Shown here piece by piece: positions 54,411 to 63,500 of a stretch of 64,000 nt of DNA; the first letter of the stretch is position 1; each line of letters opens with the position of its first letter. The translations under genes and the position numbers were made by a program. The DNA comes from Rothia gullae. Lineage in GTDB: Bacteria > Actinomycetota > Actinomycetes > Actinomycetales > Micrococcaceae. The DNA lies in contig NZ_JANCOC010000005.1 in assembly GCF_024294905.1 (NCBI RefSeq), forward strand, positions 1 to 64,000, given 5' to 3'. A model generated the notes under the pieces. That model saw only the letters and a program-made list of their open reading frames with translations, had not been told where the DNA came from and ran no database searches.

Positions 54411-56252
54411 ATGCTACATTCCGTTCTTTTCTCATCAGCTTCGCAGGCGCTGCCCGCACAGGTGGCGCCCGCACAGATTCCTCTAGCGGCAAGCACGCTG
54501 GTTGTTGCTGACCCCACCGGGCTTGAGTGGCTGCTACTTATTGCCGCCCCCATTGTTTTCTTGGTGTTGTATCTGGTCTGCCTTTTTGCGGTTGCGGTCT
54601 TCGGTCCAACAGTCATGAAGAATAACAAGACCGGTGGTGCGACCTACCTGCTGGACCGCCCCTCCCGTGTAGCGTTTAGGATTCGCACCCTGGCGTTTTG
54701 GGTGCTGGTTGGTGCGTTTGTGGAGTTCATTTGGACCGGTTACACGGGCCGTTTGGGTTCGAACGCGGCTATTCCGGTCATTATTTTTAGTTGGTCGTGG
54801 AAGTACACTTTCTTCTTCTTGCCGCTTCAGGTAATTCGTTCCTGGTATGTTCACGCAAGCCGCGGCAAGTATGATGCGCTGTCGGCTGAGGGTGCTCAGC
54901 GCCGTGAGAAGCTGAACCGTAAGAGCGCTTACGAGGTGTCGAAGATGATGCAGCGTAACCCGCAGCAGTTCGCCATGAATAAGGAGTTGCATACGCTAGC
55001 GCGCGGTCAGAAGATTGCGGGTGTGCGTCCGTTCCAGCACCTTGATGAGGCGGGTAAGAAGCGCCGCACGAACTATACGGTGGAGCTGGCTGTGGCGCTC
55101 ATGCAGGCGCGTGCCATGAACCCCGGCAAACTTCCTTCGGAGGCGTTCGGTGAGAGCATCCTGGGTATGGGTGTTGGCATTACGTCTGATCGGGCGGTGG
55201 AGCAGACCTGGTTGACTCTGTGCACGGAGCGTGTCAACGCGCCGGATGCGCCGAACTACCCGGATTCGCTGTACCCGGTGGCTGCTCGTTTTTCGCTGTT
55301 TACCACGATATCGCTATTGCAGCCGGTGATGGGTCGCCCCTATTCGCCGTTTACTGCGCCGGATGCTCGTCGTTTTGTGCCGCGTGATTTCTCGGCGGAT
55401 ACTGCGCTGTTGAAGACTGAGGAGCTGGGCAAGAAGGCTTTGGCGCAGAGCGCTATTTTCCGTCAGATTCATGAGCGTCTTTTGCCGTTGCATCAGCAGC
55501 AGCCTCAGCTGGTGGATGGCCGCGCGCTGGCGTATTGCGGTGCCCTGCTGGTAAGCGTGGCGAAGGCGGAGGCGGAGAGCCAGCGGTTGGCGAACCAGAT
55601 TCTGACGACGGCTGCTTCTGAGCGTGGCATCCTGTCCTTTGGTGTGTTCTCGCAGATTTCTGAGGATTATCAGTGTGTTCAGCGTCTGCTGAATCTGATG
55701 GTGAAGGCGACCGCCGACGTTGAGCGTTTCATCAACGCTGTGGAGGCGCTGGTGCAGATGCATTCTGGTCCGGTTCAGCCTTCCGGTATCGCGTACGAGA
55801 AGGTGCAGATGGAGTACATTGCTGCTCTTCTTGACGTTATTGTCTTCTCCTCGCACGCCCCGCTCGCCGGTTCTATTCAGGCGTCTTACGCCCTGCTGAA
55901 GGCAGACTATGAGGCGTTTACTTTCAACACCACCGATGAGCTGAGCCGTAGCTACTGGCTGCAGTACGCGAAGAACGCGGTGAACGCCTGCGATACGGGT
56001 CTGTCTCAGGGCTATGAGGGTTTCTTCGATAACGATGCGGCGCTCCCGGCGTGGGAATCCTACGCGGAGGACGTCGTGAAGGAAGTCTGCACCTATTCGA
56101 TCATGCAGCTGTACTGGGATGCTCTGGTGCAGCAGGCGCTCATTCAGCGCGATTTGCCGCGTGAGTTTAGTGATGCTTCTTCCGCTATTCCGGAGCTGAT
56201 GAATAAGAACGCCGCTGCGTCGTTCCCGACCTACTACATTAACCTCATCTAG
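54411..56252 (+). CDS. Unrecognised 613-residue membrane-anchored protein
   Basis: I do not recognise the family. Counting from the ATG at 54411, three hydrophobic helices lie in the first ~150 residues (about 41-70, 86-105 and 118-140), followed by some 460 residues without membrane spans, rich in Ala, Leu, Gln and charged residues and probably mostly helical. No P-loop, kinase, protease or glycosyltransferase motif is visible. Start set by the -10 box 6 bases upstream; an upstream GTG would add 31 residues. Neighbours are glnA2 (divergent) and panB 72 bases downstream, which suggest housekeeping context but no function. Confidence 0.75.
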   Translation: MLHSVLFSSASQALPAQVAPAQIPLAASTLVVADPTGLEWLLLIAAPIVFLVLYLVCLFAVAVFGPTVMKNNKTGGATYLLDRPSRVAFRIRTLAFWVLVGAFVEFIWTGYTGRLGSNAAIPVIIFSWSWKYTFFFLPLQVIRSWYVHASRGKYDALSAEGAQRREKLNRKSAYEVSKMMQRNPQQFAMNKELHTLARGQKIAGVRPFQHLDEAGKKRRTNYTVELAVALMQARAMNPGKLPSEAFGESILGMGVGITSDRAVEQTWLTLCTERVNAPDAPNYPDSLYPVAARFSLFTTISLLQPVMGRPYSPFTAPDARRFVPRDFSADTALLKTEELGKKALAQSAIFRQIHERLLPLHQQQPQLVDGRALAYCGALLVSVAKAEAESQRLANQILTTAASERGILSFGVFSQISEDYQCVQRLLNLMVKATADVERFINAVEALVQMHSGPVQPSGIAYEKVQMEYIAALLDVIVFSSHAPLAGSIQASYALLKADYEAFTFNTTDELSRSYWLQYAKNAVNACDTGLSQGYEGFFDNDAALPAWESYAEDVVKEVCTYSIMQLYWDALVQQALIQRDLPREFSDASSAIPELMNKNAAASFPTYYINLI

Positions 56253-56311
56253 AACTAGGCATAGTTGTTCCCTCATGGTGAGCGGTACGCCAGGTTGGAG
56301 CCGTGCAGGGT

Positions 56312-56317
56312 TAGAAT
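56312..56317 (+). promoter_or_regulatory. -10 box TAGAAT of panB, leaderless geometry
   Basis: TAGAAT ends 7 bases before the panB ATG at 56325. No ribosome site is seen, so a leaderless transcript is likely. Confidence 0.55.
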
Positions 56318-56324
56318 AGTCAGC

Positions 56325-57239
56325 ATGACTACTGAGCGTTCTTCCGAGATCTCTTCGCCCTACGCGGCACAGCCTGCCGCTACCCCCGCGGCTGCTCCCG
56401 CAATTGCTTCTGCATCGAAGCCTTTTGACCTGGACACCGTCAAGAAGGTTCGTACCGTTCACCTGGCTCAGGCTAAGGCGACCGGTCAGAAGTTCTCCAT
56501 GCTGACCTGTTATGACGCTCTGACGGCGCAGATTTTTGATCGCGCCGGCATCGACATGCTCCTGGTGGGCGATTCTGCGGCGAATGTGGTGCTCGGTTAC
56601 GAGTCGACCCTGACCATTTCTCTGGATGAGATGATTCCTCTAGTTGCGGCGGTTTCTCGCGGTGCATCCCGCGCCATGGTGGTTGCTGATCTGCCGTTTG
56701 GCTCCTATGAGCAGTCCCCGCAGCAGGCGGTGGCGAGCGCTGTTCGCCTGATGAAGGAGGGCGGCGCGCACGCGGTCAAGATTGAGGCTGATGCGTCGAT
56801 GGCTGAGTGGGTTCGTGCCCTGGTGCGTACCGGTATTCCGGTGGTGGTGCATGTTGGTTTCACCCCGCAGTCGGAGCATGCGCTGGGCGGTTTCCGTGTG
56901 CAGGGCCGCGGCAATGCGTCTGAGCGTGTTCGTGAGGATGCGGTAGCGCTGGCTGAGGCTGGCGCGTTCTGCGTGCTGATGGAGATGGTGACTGCCCAGA
57001 CTGCGCAGCTGGTGGATGAGGCTGTGGGCGCTGTGCCGACGATTGGTATTGGTGCCTCGAATGTGACCACCGGTCAGGTGCTGGTGTGGCAGGACATGAT
57101 GGGTGTTCGTTCCGGTCGCGTGCCGCGTTTTGTGAAGCAGTTTGCGCAGGTCGGTCAGGTCATGGAGGACGCTGCGCGTGCTTATCGTGAGCAGGTTCGT
57201 TCGGGTGAGTTCCCGGCGGCTGAGCACACTTTTGAGTAG
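56325..57239 (+). CDS. panB: 3-methyl-2-oxobutanoate hydroxymethyltransferase
   Basis: A 304-residue enzyme of pantothenate synthesis that transfers a hydroxymethyl from methylene-THF to ketoisovalerate. Signatures: MLTCYDALTAQIFDRAG (near 58), LLVGDSAANVVLGY (near 77) with the Mg-binding Asp, ADLPFGSYE (near 119) and KIEAD (near 148). The first ~40 residues are an Ala/Pro/Ser-rich extension. Start set by a TAGAAT box 7 bases upstream. It ends at a strong terminator. Confidence 0.95.
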   Translation: MTTERSSEISSPYAAQPAATPAAAPAIASASKPFDLDTVKKVRTVHLAQAKATGQKFSMLTCYDALTAQIFDRAGIDMLLVGDSAANVVLGYESTLTISLDEMIPLVAAVSRGASRAMVVADLPFGSYEQSPQQAVASAVRLMKEGGAHAVKIEADASMAEWVRALVRTGIPVVVHVGFTPQSEHALGGFRVQGRGNASERVREDAVALAEAGAFCVLMEMVTAQTAQLVDEAVGAVPTIGIGASNVTTGQVLVWQDMMGVRSGRVPRFVKQFAQVGQVMEDAARAYREQVRSGEFPAAEHTFE

Positions 57240-57282
57240 GCTTTAGGCTGAAACAAAAGCTCGAGAAGAAAAGCTTGAAAAG

Positions 57283-57323
57283 AAAGACCCCCGTATCCGG
57301 TGCTCCGGGTGCGGGGGTCTTTT
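57283..57323. terminator. Bidirectional terminator after panB
   Basis: AAAGACCCCCGTATCCGG (57283-57300) pairs with CCGGGTGCGGGGGTCTTT (57305-57322) with one mismatch; loop TGCT. Confidence 0.85.
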
Positions 57324-57405
57324 CGTCTCAGACTGTATGCCTGTTGAGCGGCGTGCGCCTTGAGTGTGGCTGAGGGCGTTGGGCAAGGCTGAGGATGCTC
57401 GTTCT

Positions 57406-57663
57406 TTAAAGCCAGCCGCCGTCCTTTTCCCAGGTGTCGTTGCGTTCGCGGGCGCGGTCCATGGCGTGTGCCGCCTCCTCGTAGGTTTTGAAGGGGCCCC
57501 ACAGGGAGGTGACGGCGCTCTGCTGGCCGCGTTCAACCTCGCCGGTAGACAGGTTGTACCAGTACTCTTCAGGTTGCGGGCTGGTGGCTTCGGTCGCGGA
57601 GTTCAGGGTCTTTTCGACCGCCGATTCGATGGCTTCGCTCAGGCGGTGCTTGTGGTGGCTCAT
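57406..57663 (-). CDS. Small SPOR-like domain protein
   Basis: An 85-residue protein starting MSHHKHRLSE, with GAAGGAG before the ATG. The second half, around YWYNLSTGEVERG and LWGPFKTYEEAAHAMDR, matches short actinobacterial proteins annotated as SPOR-domain; the domain is known to bind peptidoglycan but here there is no signal peptide or membrane anchor, so a cytoplasmic place is likely. Role unknown. It is convergent with panB and divergent from map. Confidence 0.8.
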   Translation of the reverse strand: MSHHKHRLSEAIESAVEKTLNSATEATSPQPEEYWYNLSTGEVERGQQSAVTSLWGPFKTYEEAAHAMDRARERNDTWEKDGGWL

Positions 57664-57906
57664 GGTTCTCCTTCGACGGTGAGGGGTTGGTGTTTCTAGC
57701 TTCTCACGCGCGTAGGTTCGTGGCAATGAGGCGGGTGGAGCTTCTCACGGCATTCCCCCTCCACGGTCTTCTACCCCTGCCTTCCGCCCGCACAGTTTTG
57801 CCTCTAGCGTGCATGAAATTTTATTCACAATCTGGGAAAAAGGTACGGCTTATGTATCCGCCGCTTTTTAGCGCCCCCGCAAGGGACACAACCCGCCCAC
57901 GCCCGG

Positions 57907-57912
57907 TAAGAT
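57907..57912 (+). promoter_or_regulatory. -10 box TAAGAT of map, leaderless geometry
   Basis: TAAGAT ends 6 bases before the map ATG at 57919; GGGACA 18 bases upstream is a weak -35. Confidence 0.55.
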
Positions 57913-57918
57913 GAAACT

Positions 57919-58830
57919 ATGTCTTCAACCAAAACGAATACTTCACACAATCTTCCCGCAGAGCCCGGTCGAGCACCCGTCGGTTGCCTGGCCCCCGGAC
58001 GCATCACCCCCATGCGCCCGGTCCCCTCGCATATTGTTCGCCCCGAGTACGTGGGTAAGCCCACCGCCAACGAGGGTAACGACTCGAACATGTACACCCC
58101 CGAGGAAGTTGAGCGGGTTCGCGCAGCCGGCAAGATTGCGGCAGGCGCCATCGTTGAAGCATCCAAGATTTGCGTACCCGGCACCACCACCGACGAGATT
58201 GACGTGCTGGTTCACGAGTACATTTGCGACCACGGCGCGTACCCCTCCACCGTGGATTACCGCGGCTACCCCAAGTCCGTGTGCACCTCCCTGAACGAGG
58301 TCATCTGCCACGGCATCCCGGACTCCACCGTGCTGGAGGACGGCGACATCCTCAACCTGGACGTCACCGCATACCTGGACGGCATGCACGGCGACACCAA
58401 CAAGACCCTGCTCGTCGGCAACGTAGACGAAGAGTCCCGCCTGCTGGTTGAGCGCACCGAAGAGTCCCTGAACCGTGCGATTAAGGCTGTGAAGCCGGGC
58501 CGCCAGATCAACGTGATTGGTCGCGTCATTGAGAAGTATGCGGCACGTTTCGGTTACGGTGTGGTTCGCGACTACACCGGTCACGGTGTGGGTCGTGAGT
58601 TCCACTCGGGCCTCATCATCCCCCACTACGATGCGGCACCCGCCTACGACACCGAGATCCGCGAGGGCATGATTTTCACGATCGAGCCCATGCTGACCCT
58701 CGGCACCATCGAATGGGACCTGTGGGACGACGACTGGACCGTGGTCACCCGTGACCGCAAGCGCACCGCGCAGTTTGAGCACACCCTCGTGGTGACCGCT
58801 GACGGCGCGGACATCCTGACCCTGCCCTAA
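57919..58830 (+). CDS. map: Methionine aminopeptidase, type I
   Basis: A 303-residue enzyme that removes the initiator methionine. Metal ligands are visible as Asp in [16 protein letters not shown] (two Asp), His in [10 protein letters not shown], Glu in FTIEPML and Glu in QFEHTLVV. The N-terminal ~55 residues, ending RPEYVGK, are the actinobacterial type Ic extension. Start set by TAAGAT 6 bases upstream; no ribosome site. Confidence 0.95.
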   Translation: MSSTKTNTSHNLPAEPGRAPVGCLAPGRITPMRPVPSHIVRPEYVGKPTANEGNDSNMYTPEEVERVRAAGKIAAGAIVEASKICVPGTTTDEIDVLVHEYICDHGAYPSTVDYRGYPKSVCTSLNEVICHGIPDSTVLEDGDILNLDVTAYLDGMHGDTNKTLLVGNVDEESRLLVERTEESLNRAIKAVKPGRQINVIGRVIEKYAARFGYGVVRDYTGHGVGREFHSGLIIPHYDAAPAYDTEIREGMIFTIEPMLTLGTIEWDLWDDDWTVVTRDRKRTAQFEHTLVVTADGADILTLP

Positions 58831-58973
58831 GCGCAGCCCTCTGGGTTTCCTACTTGTGCAGGTATGGTGCAGGTACGAGCCCAACACCTCACTTTTATAT
58901 CAATTCCCCCACTGACAAGCCCGCCCACTCCCCTAGGTTACACGGCAGTAGGCGGGGCGAAAGAGAGAAAACC

Positions 58974-59825
58974 ATGAGCGAATACGCAGAACCCGGCGTC
59001 ATCAACGAGCTGCCCGCCCCCACCTCCAAGGACCTGCAGATCGGTGTGGACATTGGAGGCACCGGCATTAAGGGCGGCATCGTTGACCTGCGCACCGGTA
59101 ACCTCGTGTCCGACCGCTTCCGCATCGACACCCCCAAGCCCGCAACCCCCGCCGCTGTGGCTGAGGTTGTACGCCGCGTAGTCGACGAGCTGCAGGGCCG
59201 CGACCTGGCGCCGGACCCCGAGTCGGCTGTCGGCATCGACTTCCCCGCAGTGGTGAAGAACGGCATGGTTTTCTCTGCCGCGAACGTGGACGACTCCTGG
59301 ATTAACACCGACCTGGAGCAGGTCATGAGCGAGGCGCTGGGCGGCCGCGCCGTCTACGGCCTCAACGACGCTGACGCAGCCGGTCTGGCTGAGGCAACCT
59401 ACGGTCAGGGCCGTAACCGTGACGGCCTAATCGCTGTCATCACCCTGGGCACCGGTATCGGTTCCGCCCTCATCAACGACGGCGTGCTGATCCCGAACAC
59501 TGAGCTGGGCCATCTGGAGATTGACGGCCACAACGCCGAGTCTCAGGCTTCTGCTCGTGCCCGCGAGGTACACGAGCTGTCCTGGAAGAAATACGGCAAG
59601 CGCCTGTACCGCTACTTCGAGCACGTTCAGATGCTCTTCTCCCCCGACCTGTTCATCATTGGCGGCGGCATCTCCAAGAACCCGGAGAAGTTCATGCCCT
59701 ACTTTGAGGATCAGATTCGTACCCCCATGGTCATGGCTGCCCTGCGTAACAACGCCGGTATTGTGGGCGCGGCGCTGTGGGCTGGCGGCATGCTGCAGGA
59801 ACGCAAGCGCCGCGGCGAAGTGTAA
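58974..59825 (+). CDS. ppgK: Polyphosphate glucokinase
   Basis: A 283-residue ROK-family kinase. It has GVDIGGTGIKGGI (near 24), LGTGIGSALI (near 157) and ELGHLEIDG (near 178). It phosphorylates glucose with polyphosphate or ATP and is typical of actinobacteria. Start at MSEYAEP, preceded by AAGAGAGAAAA. It ends at a strong terminator and lies 143 bases after map. Confidence 0.93.
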   Translation: MSEYAEPGVINELPAPTSKDLQIGVDIGGTGIKGGIVDLRTGNLVSDRFRIDTPKPATPAAVAEVVRRVVDELQGRDLAPDPESAVGIDFPAVVKNGMVFSAANVDDSWINTDLEQVMSEALGGRAVYGLNDADAAGLAEATYGQGRNRDGLIAVITLGTGIGSALINDGVLIPNTELGHLEIDGHNAESQASARAREVHELSWKKYGKRLYRYFEHVQMLFSPDLFIIGGGISKNPEKFMPYFEDQIRTPMVMAALRNNAGIVGAALWAGGMLQERKRRGEV

Positions 59826-59840
59826 AGTGTAGCTACAGCT

Positions 59841-59884
59841 AAAGGGGCTGTTCCTGAGATAGATATCTCGGGAACAGCCCCTTT
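59841..59884. terminator. Bidirectional terminator between ppgK and nrdR
   Basis: AAAGGGGCTGTTCC...GAGAT pairs with ATCTC...GGAACAGCCCCTTT, a stem of about 20 pairs with one mismatch. Confidence 0.85.
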
Positions 59885-59921
59885 CTGTATGCCACCACTC
59901 ATCTATAGCGGCTACCGGCTG

Positions 59922-59952
59922 AGTTAGCTACTGGGCTAGCTAGTTACTGGGC
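59922..59952 (-). repeat. Degenerate 15-base tandem repeat across the nrdR stop
   Basis: AGTTAGCTACTGGGC (59922-59936) and AGCTAGTTACTGGGC (59938-59952) differ at two bases. The second contains the TAA of nrdR; stop triplets follow at offsets 4 and 8, covering all three frames within 11 bases. Confidence 0.75.
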
Positions 59953-60399
59953 GATGCGGTGTTCACGCAGACGCGCAATCGCCTCCTCAAAGTCTTCAAG
60001 GTTCTCAAACGCCTGGTACACGCTCGCAAAACGCAGGTAGGCGACCGCGTCCAGCTTTGACAGCGGCTCCAGGATGGTCAGACCCACCTCGTGCGCGTTA
60101 ATCTCCGCCAGACCGCGGGCACGAATCAGCTCCTCAACCTCCTGGGCGAGCTTCGCCAAATCATCCTCACCCACGGGGCGGCCCTGGCAGGCTTTACGCA
60201 CGCCGGCGGCAATCTTCGAACGGTCGAAGGGCTCGGTCACGCCGGAACGCTTAATCACCGAAATTGTGGTGGTTTCAACGGTCGTGAAGCGGCGAGCGCA
60301 GGAGGTACACTGGCGGCGGCGGCGAATTGCGGCGCCGTCATCGGTGGTGCGGGAATCCACCACGCGCGAGTCGGTGTGCTTGCAATAGGGGCAGTACAT
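59944..60399 (-). CDS. nrdR: Transcriptional repressor NrdR
   Basis: A 151-residue regulator of ribonucleotide reductase genes. The zinc ribbon is CPYCKHTD...CTSCARRF (3-38) and the ATP-cone follows (ISVIKRSG to about residue 140). It represses nrd operons when dATP is high. AAGGAG precedes the ATG. No nrd gene is present here, which is common. Confidence 0.95.
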   Translation of the reverse strand: MYCPYCKHTDSRVVDSRTTDDGAAIRRRRQCTSCARRFTTVETTTISVIKRSGVTEPFDRSKIAAGVRKACQGRPVGEDDLAKLAQEVEELIRARGLAEINAHEVGLTILEPLSKLDAVAYLRFASVYQAFENLEDFEEAIARLREHRIAQ

Positions 60400-60567
60400 T
60401 CGTTTCTCCTTGGCTGGGCGCTAGCGCCCATGTATACAGCGCTGAAGAATATTTATACCTATTCTACCGTGATATAGAACGGATACACCGTATGTTGGGA
60501 GTGAATATACGCTCAGGGTGGACTCTGCTATGCAGAATCCCCCTGTCATTCCCCTTAGCGGGGGTTG

Positions 60568-60593
60568 TGCGTTGTTAGCGTGCGTTGTTAGCG
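60568..60593 (-). repeat. 13-base tandem duplication across the dnaE stop
   Basis: TGCGTTGTTAGCG at 60568-60580 and 60581-60593. The right copy holds the TAA of dnaE; the left copy holds a TAA 13 bases further, in another frame. Confidence 0.85.
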
Positions 60594-63500
60594 TCGAATG
60601 CAGCTCGGCCCGAAAATCGTCTTGATTTCGCCGAAGAGGCTCGGGTTCGGTTCCACGCGCACGCTCGCATCCAGAAGCACCAGCTGCTCCTTATCGCGGG
60701 TGCGCACTAGCATGCGCACATCCGCGGTGCCCTTGTGGTCGCGCAGGGTCTCCTTCAGCTCCTTCAGGTTCGCCTCGGTCACCAGGTACTCCGGTACCAC
60801 GATGGTAATGGGTGCGGCGCGGCCGTCATCGCTGATTTCCAGGATCTGCAGTTCCTGCGCGCTCATGTTCACGCTACCGTCGTCGCGGCGCTGCACGCGG
60901 CCACGAATCGAGCAGATGAGGTCGTCCGCCAGGGCGGCGCCCGTCGTCTCGTAGGCGCGGGAGAAGAACATGACCGTAATGGTTGCGCCCGAGGGGTCTT
61001 CCAGCTCCACGGAGGCGTACTGGTTACCGCTGGACTTGGCGATACGGCGCGAAACGCCGGTGAGCATGCCCGCAATGGTGACGGTTTCGCCGTCGCGCAC
61101 GTGCGAGTCTTCACCGATAATGTCGTGCACCGAATGGCTTGCGGCATCCGAAAGCGCACGCTCCAGGCCGCGCAGCGGGTGGTCCGAAACGTACAGGCCC
61201 AGCATGTCACGCTCAAAGTTCAGCTTCTCGCGGCGCTCCCAATCCGGAACATCCGGAATGGTCACAGTCAGTTCATCACCCAGGGCGTCATCCATGCCGA
61301 AGGAGCCGAAGAGGTCGAACTGACCCGCCGCTTCCTTACGCTTGACCGCCACGGCTGCGTCCACTGCCGCCTCGTGAATGAGGGACAGCGAACGGCGGGT
61401 GTGGCCCAGGTCGTCGAAAGCGCCCGCCTTAATGAGCGACTCGATGGTGCGCTTATTGCACACCTGCAACGGCACCTTCTTCAGGAAGTCGTTGAAGGAC
61501 TCATAGCGGCCCTTCTCGTCGCGGGCGGCAATCATGCCTTCGACCACGTTCGCGCCCACGTTACGAATCGCGCCCATACCGAAGCGGATATCGTCACCGA
61601 CAGGGGCGAAGGTCAGGGTGGACTCGTTCACATCCGGCGCGAGCACGGTAATGCCCATGGCGCGGCACTCGTTCAGGTACAGCGCGAGCTTGTCCTTGTT
61701 ATCGCCCACACTGGTCAGCAGCGCAGCCATGTACTCCTGCGGGTAATGCGCCTTCAGGTACGCCGTCCAGTACGACACCAGACCGTACGCAGCCGTGTGC
61801 GCCTTGTTGAACGCGTAGTCAGAGAACGGCAGCAGAATATCCCAGAGCGCCTTAATAGCGCCCTCAGAGTAGCCGTTAGAAATCATGCCGTCGTGGAAGG
61901 TCGCGTACTGCTTATCCAGCTCCGCCTTCTTCTTCTTACCCATCGCACGGCGCAGCAGGTCTGCCTCGCCCAGAGTGTAGTTCGCGACCTTCTGAGCAAT
62001 CGCCATAACCTGCTCCTGATACACAATCAGGCCGTAGGTGGTATCCAGAATATCCTTCAGCGGCTCTTCCAGCTCAGGGTGGATCGGCTCGATCTCCTGC
62101 TTACCGTTCTTACGCAGAGCGTAGTTGGTGTGCGAGTTCGCACCCATCGGGCCAGGACGGTACAGCGCCAACACAGCCGAAATGTGCTCGAACTCCTCGG
62201 GCTCCATGAGCTTGAGAAGCGATCGCATCGGGCCGCCGTCGAGCTGGAACACGCCGAGGGTGTCGCCGCGCGCCAGCAACCGGTACGATTCCGGGTCGTC
62301 CAGTGAGAGGGATTCAAGGTCTAGGTCGATGCCTCGGTTAGCCTTAATGTTCTCCACCGCATCAGAGATGATGGTGAGGTTACGCAGACCCAAGAAGTCC
62401 ATCTTAATCAGGCCCAGGCCCTCACAGGTGGGGTAATCGAACTGGGTAATGACCTGGCCGTCGGCCTCGCGGCGCATCACGGGGATCACATCCACGAGGT
62501 CCTTGCTGGACATAATCACGCCCGCAGCATGCACGCCCCACTGACGCTTCAGACCCTCCAGGCCCTTCGCGGTTTCGAACACCTGGCCGTAGATCTTATC
62601 GACCGGGTCCTCAATGAGGGCACGCAAATCTGCCGCCTCGGCGTAACGCTTATCCTCTTCGTTGTACACGTTCGCCAGGGCGATGTTCTTACCCATGACG
62701 TCCGGCGGCATCGCCTTGGTGAGGCGCTCGCCGACCGAGTACGGCTGGTCCATCACGCGGGAGGCGTCCTTGAGCGCCTGCTTCGCCTTAATGGTGCCGA
62801 AGGTGACGATCTGTGCAACCTTCTCTTCACCGTACTTTTCGGTCACGTAGTCGATAACCTCGCCGCGGCGACGATCGTCAAAGTCCACATCGAAGTCGGG
62901 CATGGAGACGCGATCGGGGTTGAGGAATCGCTCGAAGATCAGATCGTGGTCGAGCGGGTTCAGGTCGGTAATACGCATCGCATACGCGACCATGGAGCCC
63001 GCACCGGAGCCACGGCCGGGGCCCACGCGAATACCGTTGCGCTTAGCCCAGTTGATAAAGTCAGCGACCACGAGGAAGTAGCCGGGGAAACCCATGGAGG
63101 TAATAACCCCCACCTCGTACTCTGCCTGCTTGCGCACAGTGTCGGGAACACCCTGCGGGAAGCGGTAGTGCAGGCCCTTCTCAACCTCCTTCACGAACCA
63201 CGATTCCTCGTTTTCGCCCTCGGGCACGGGGAAGTTCGGCATGTAGTTCGCCTTGGTGTTGAACTCCACGTTGCAGCGTTCAGCGATTTCGAGGGTGTTC
63301 TCGCACGCGCCGGGAATGTCACCGAACAGGGCGTACATTTCTTCTGCCGAGCGCAGGTAGAAGTTATCTGCGTCGAACTTGAAGCGCTTGGGGTCGGTGA
63401 GGGTCGAGCCAGACTGCACGCACAGCAGCGCGGCGTGGGCGGTGTGGTCTTCCTGGCGGGTGTAGTGCAGGTCGTTGGTGGCAACGAAGGGCAGGTTCAG

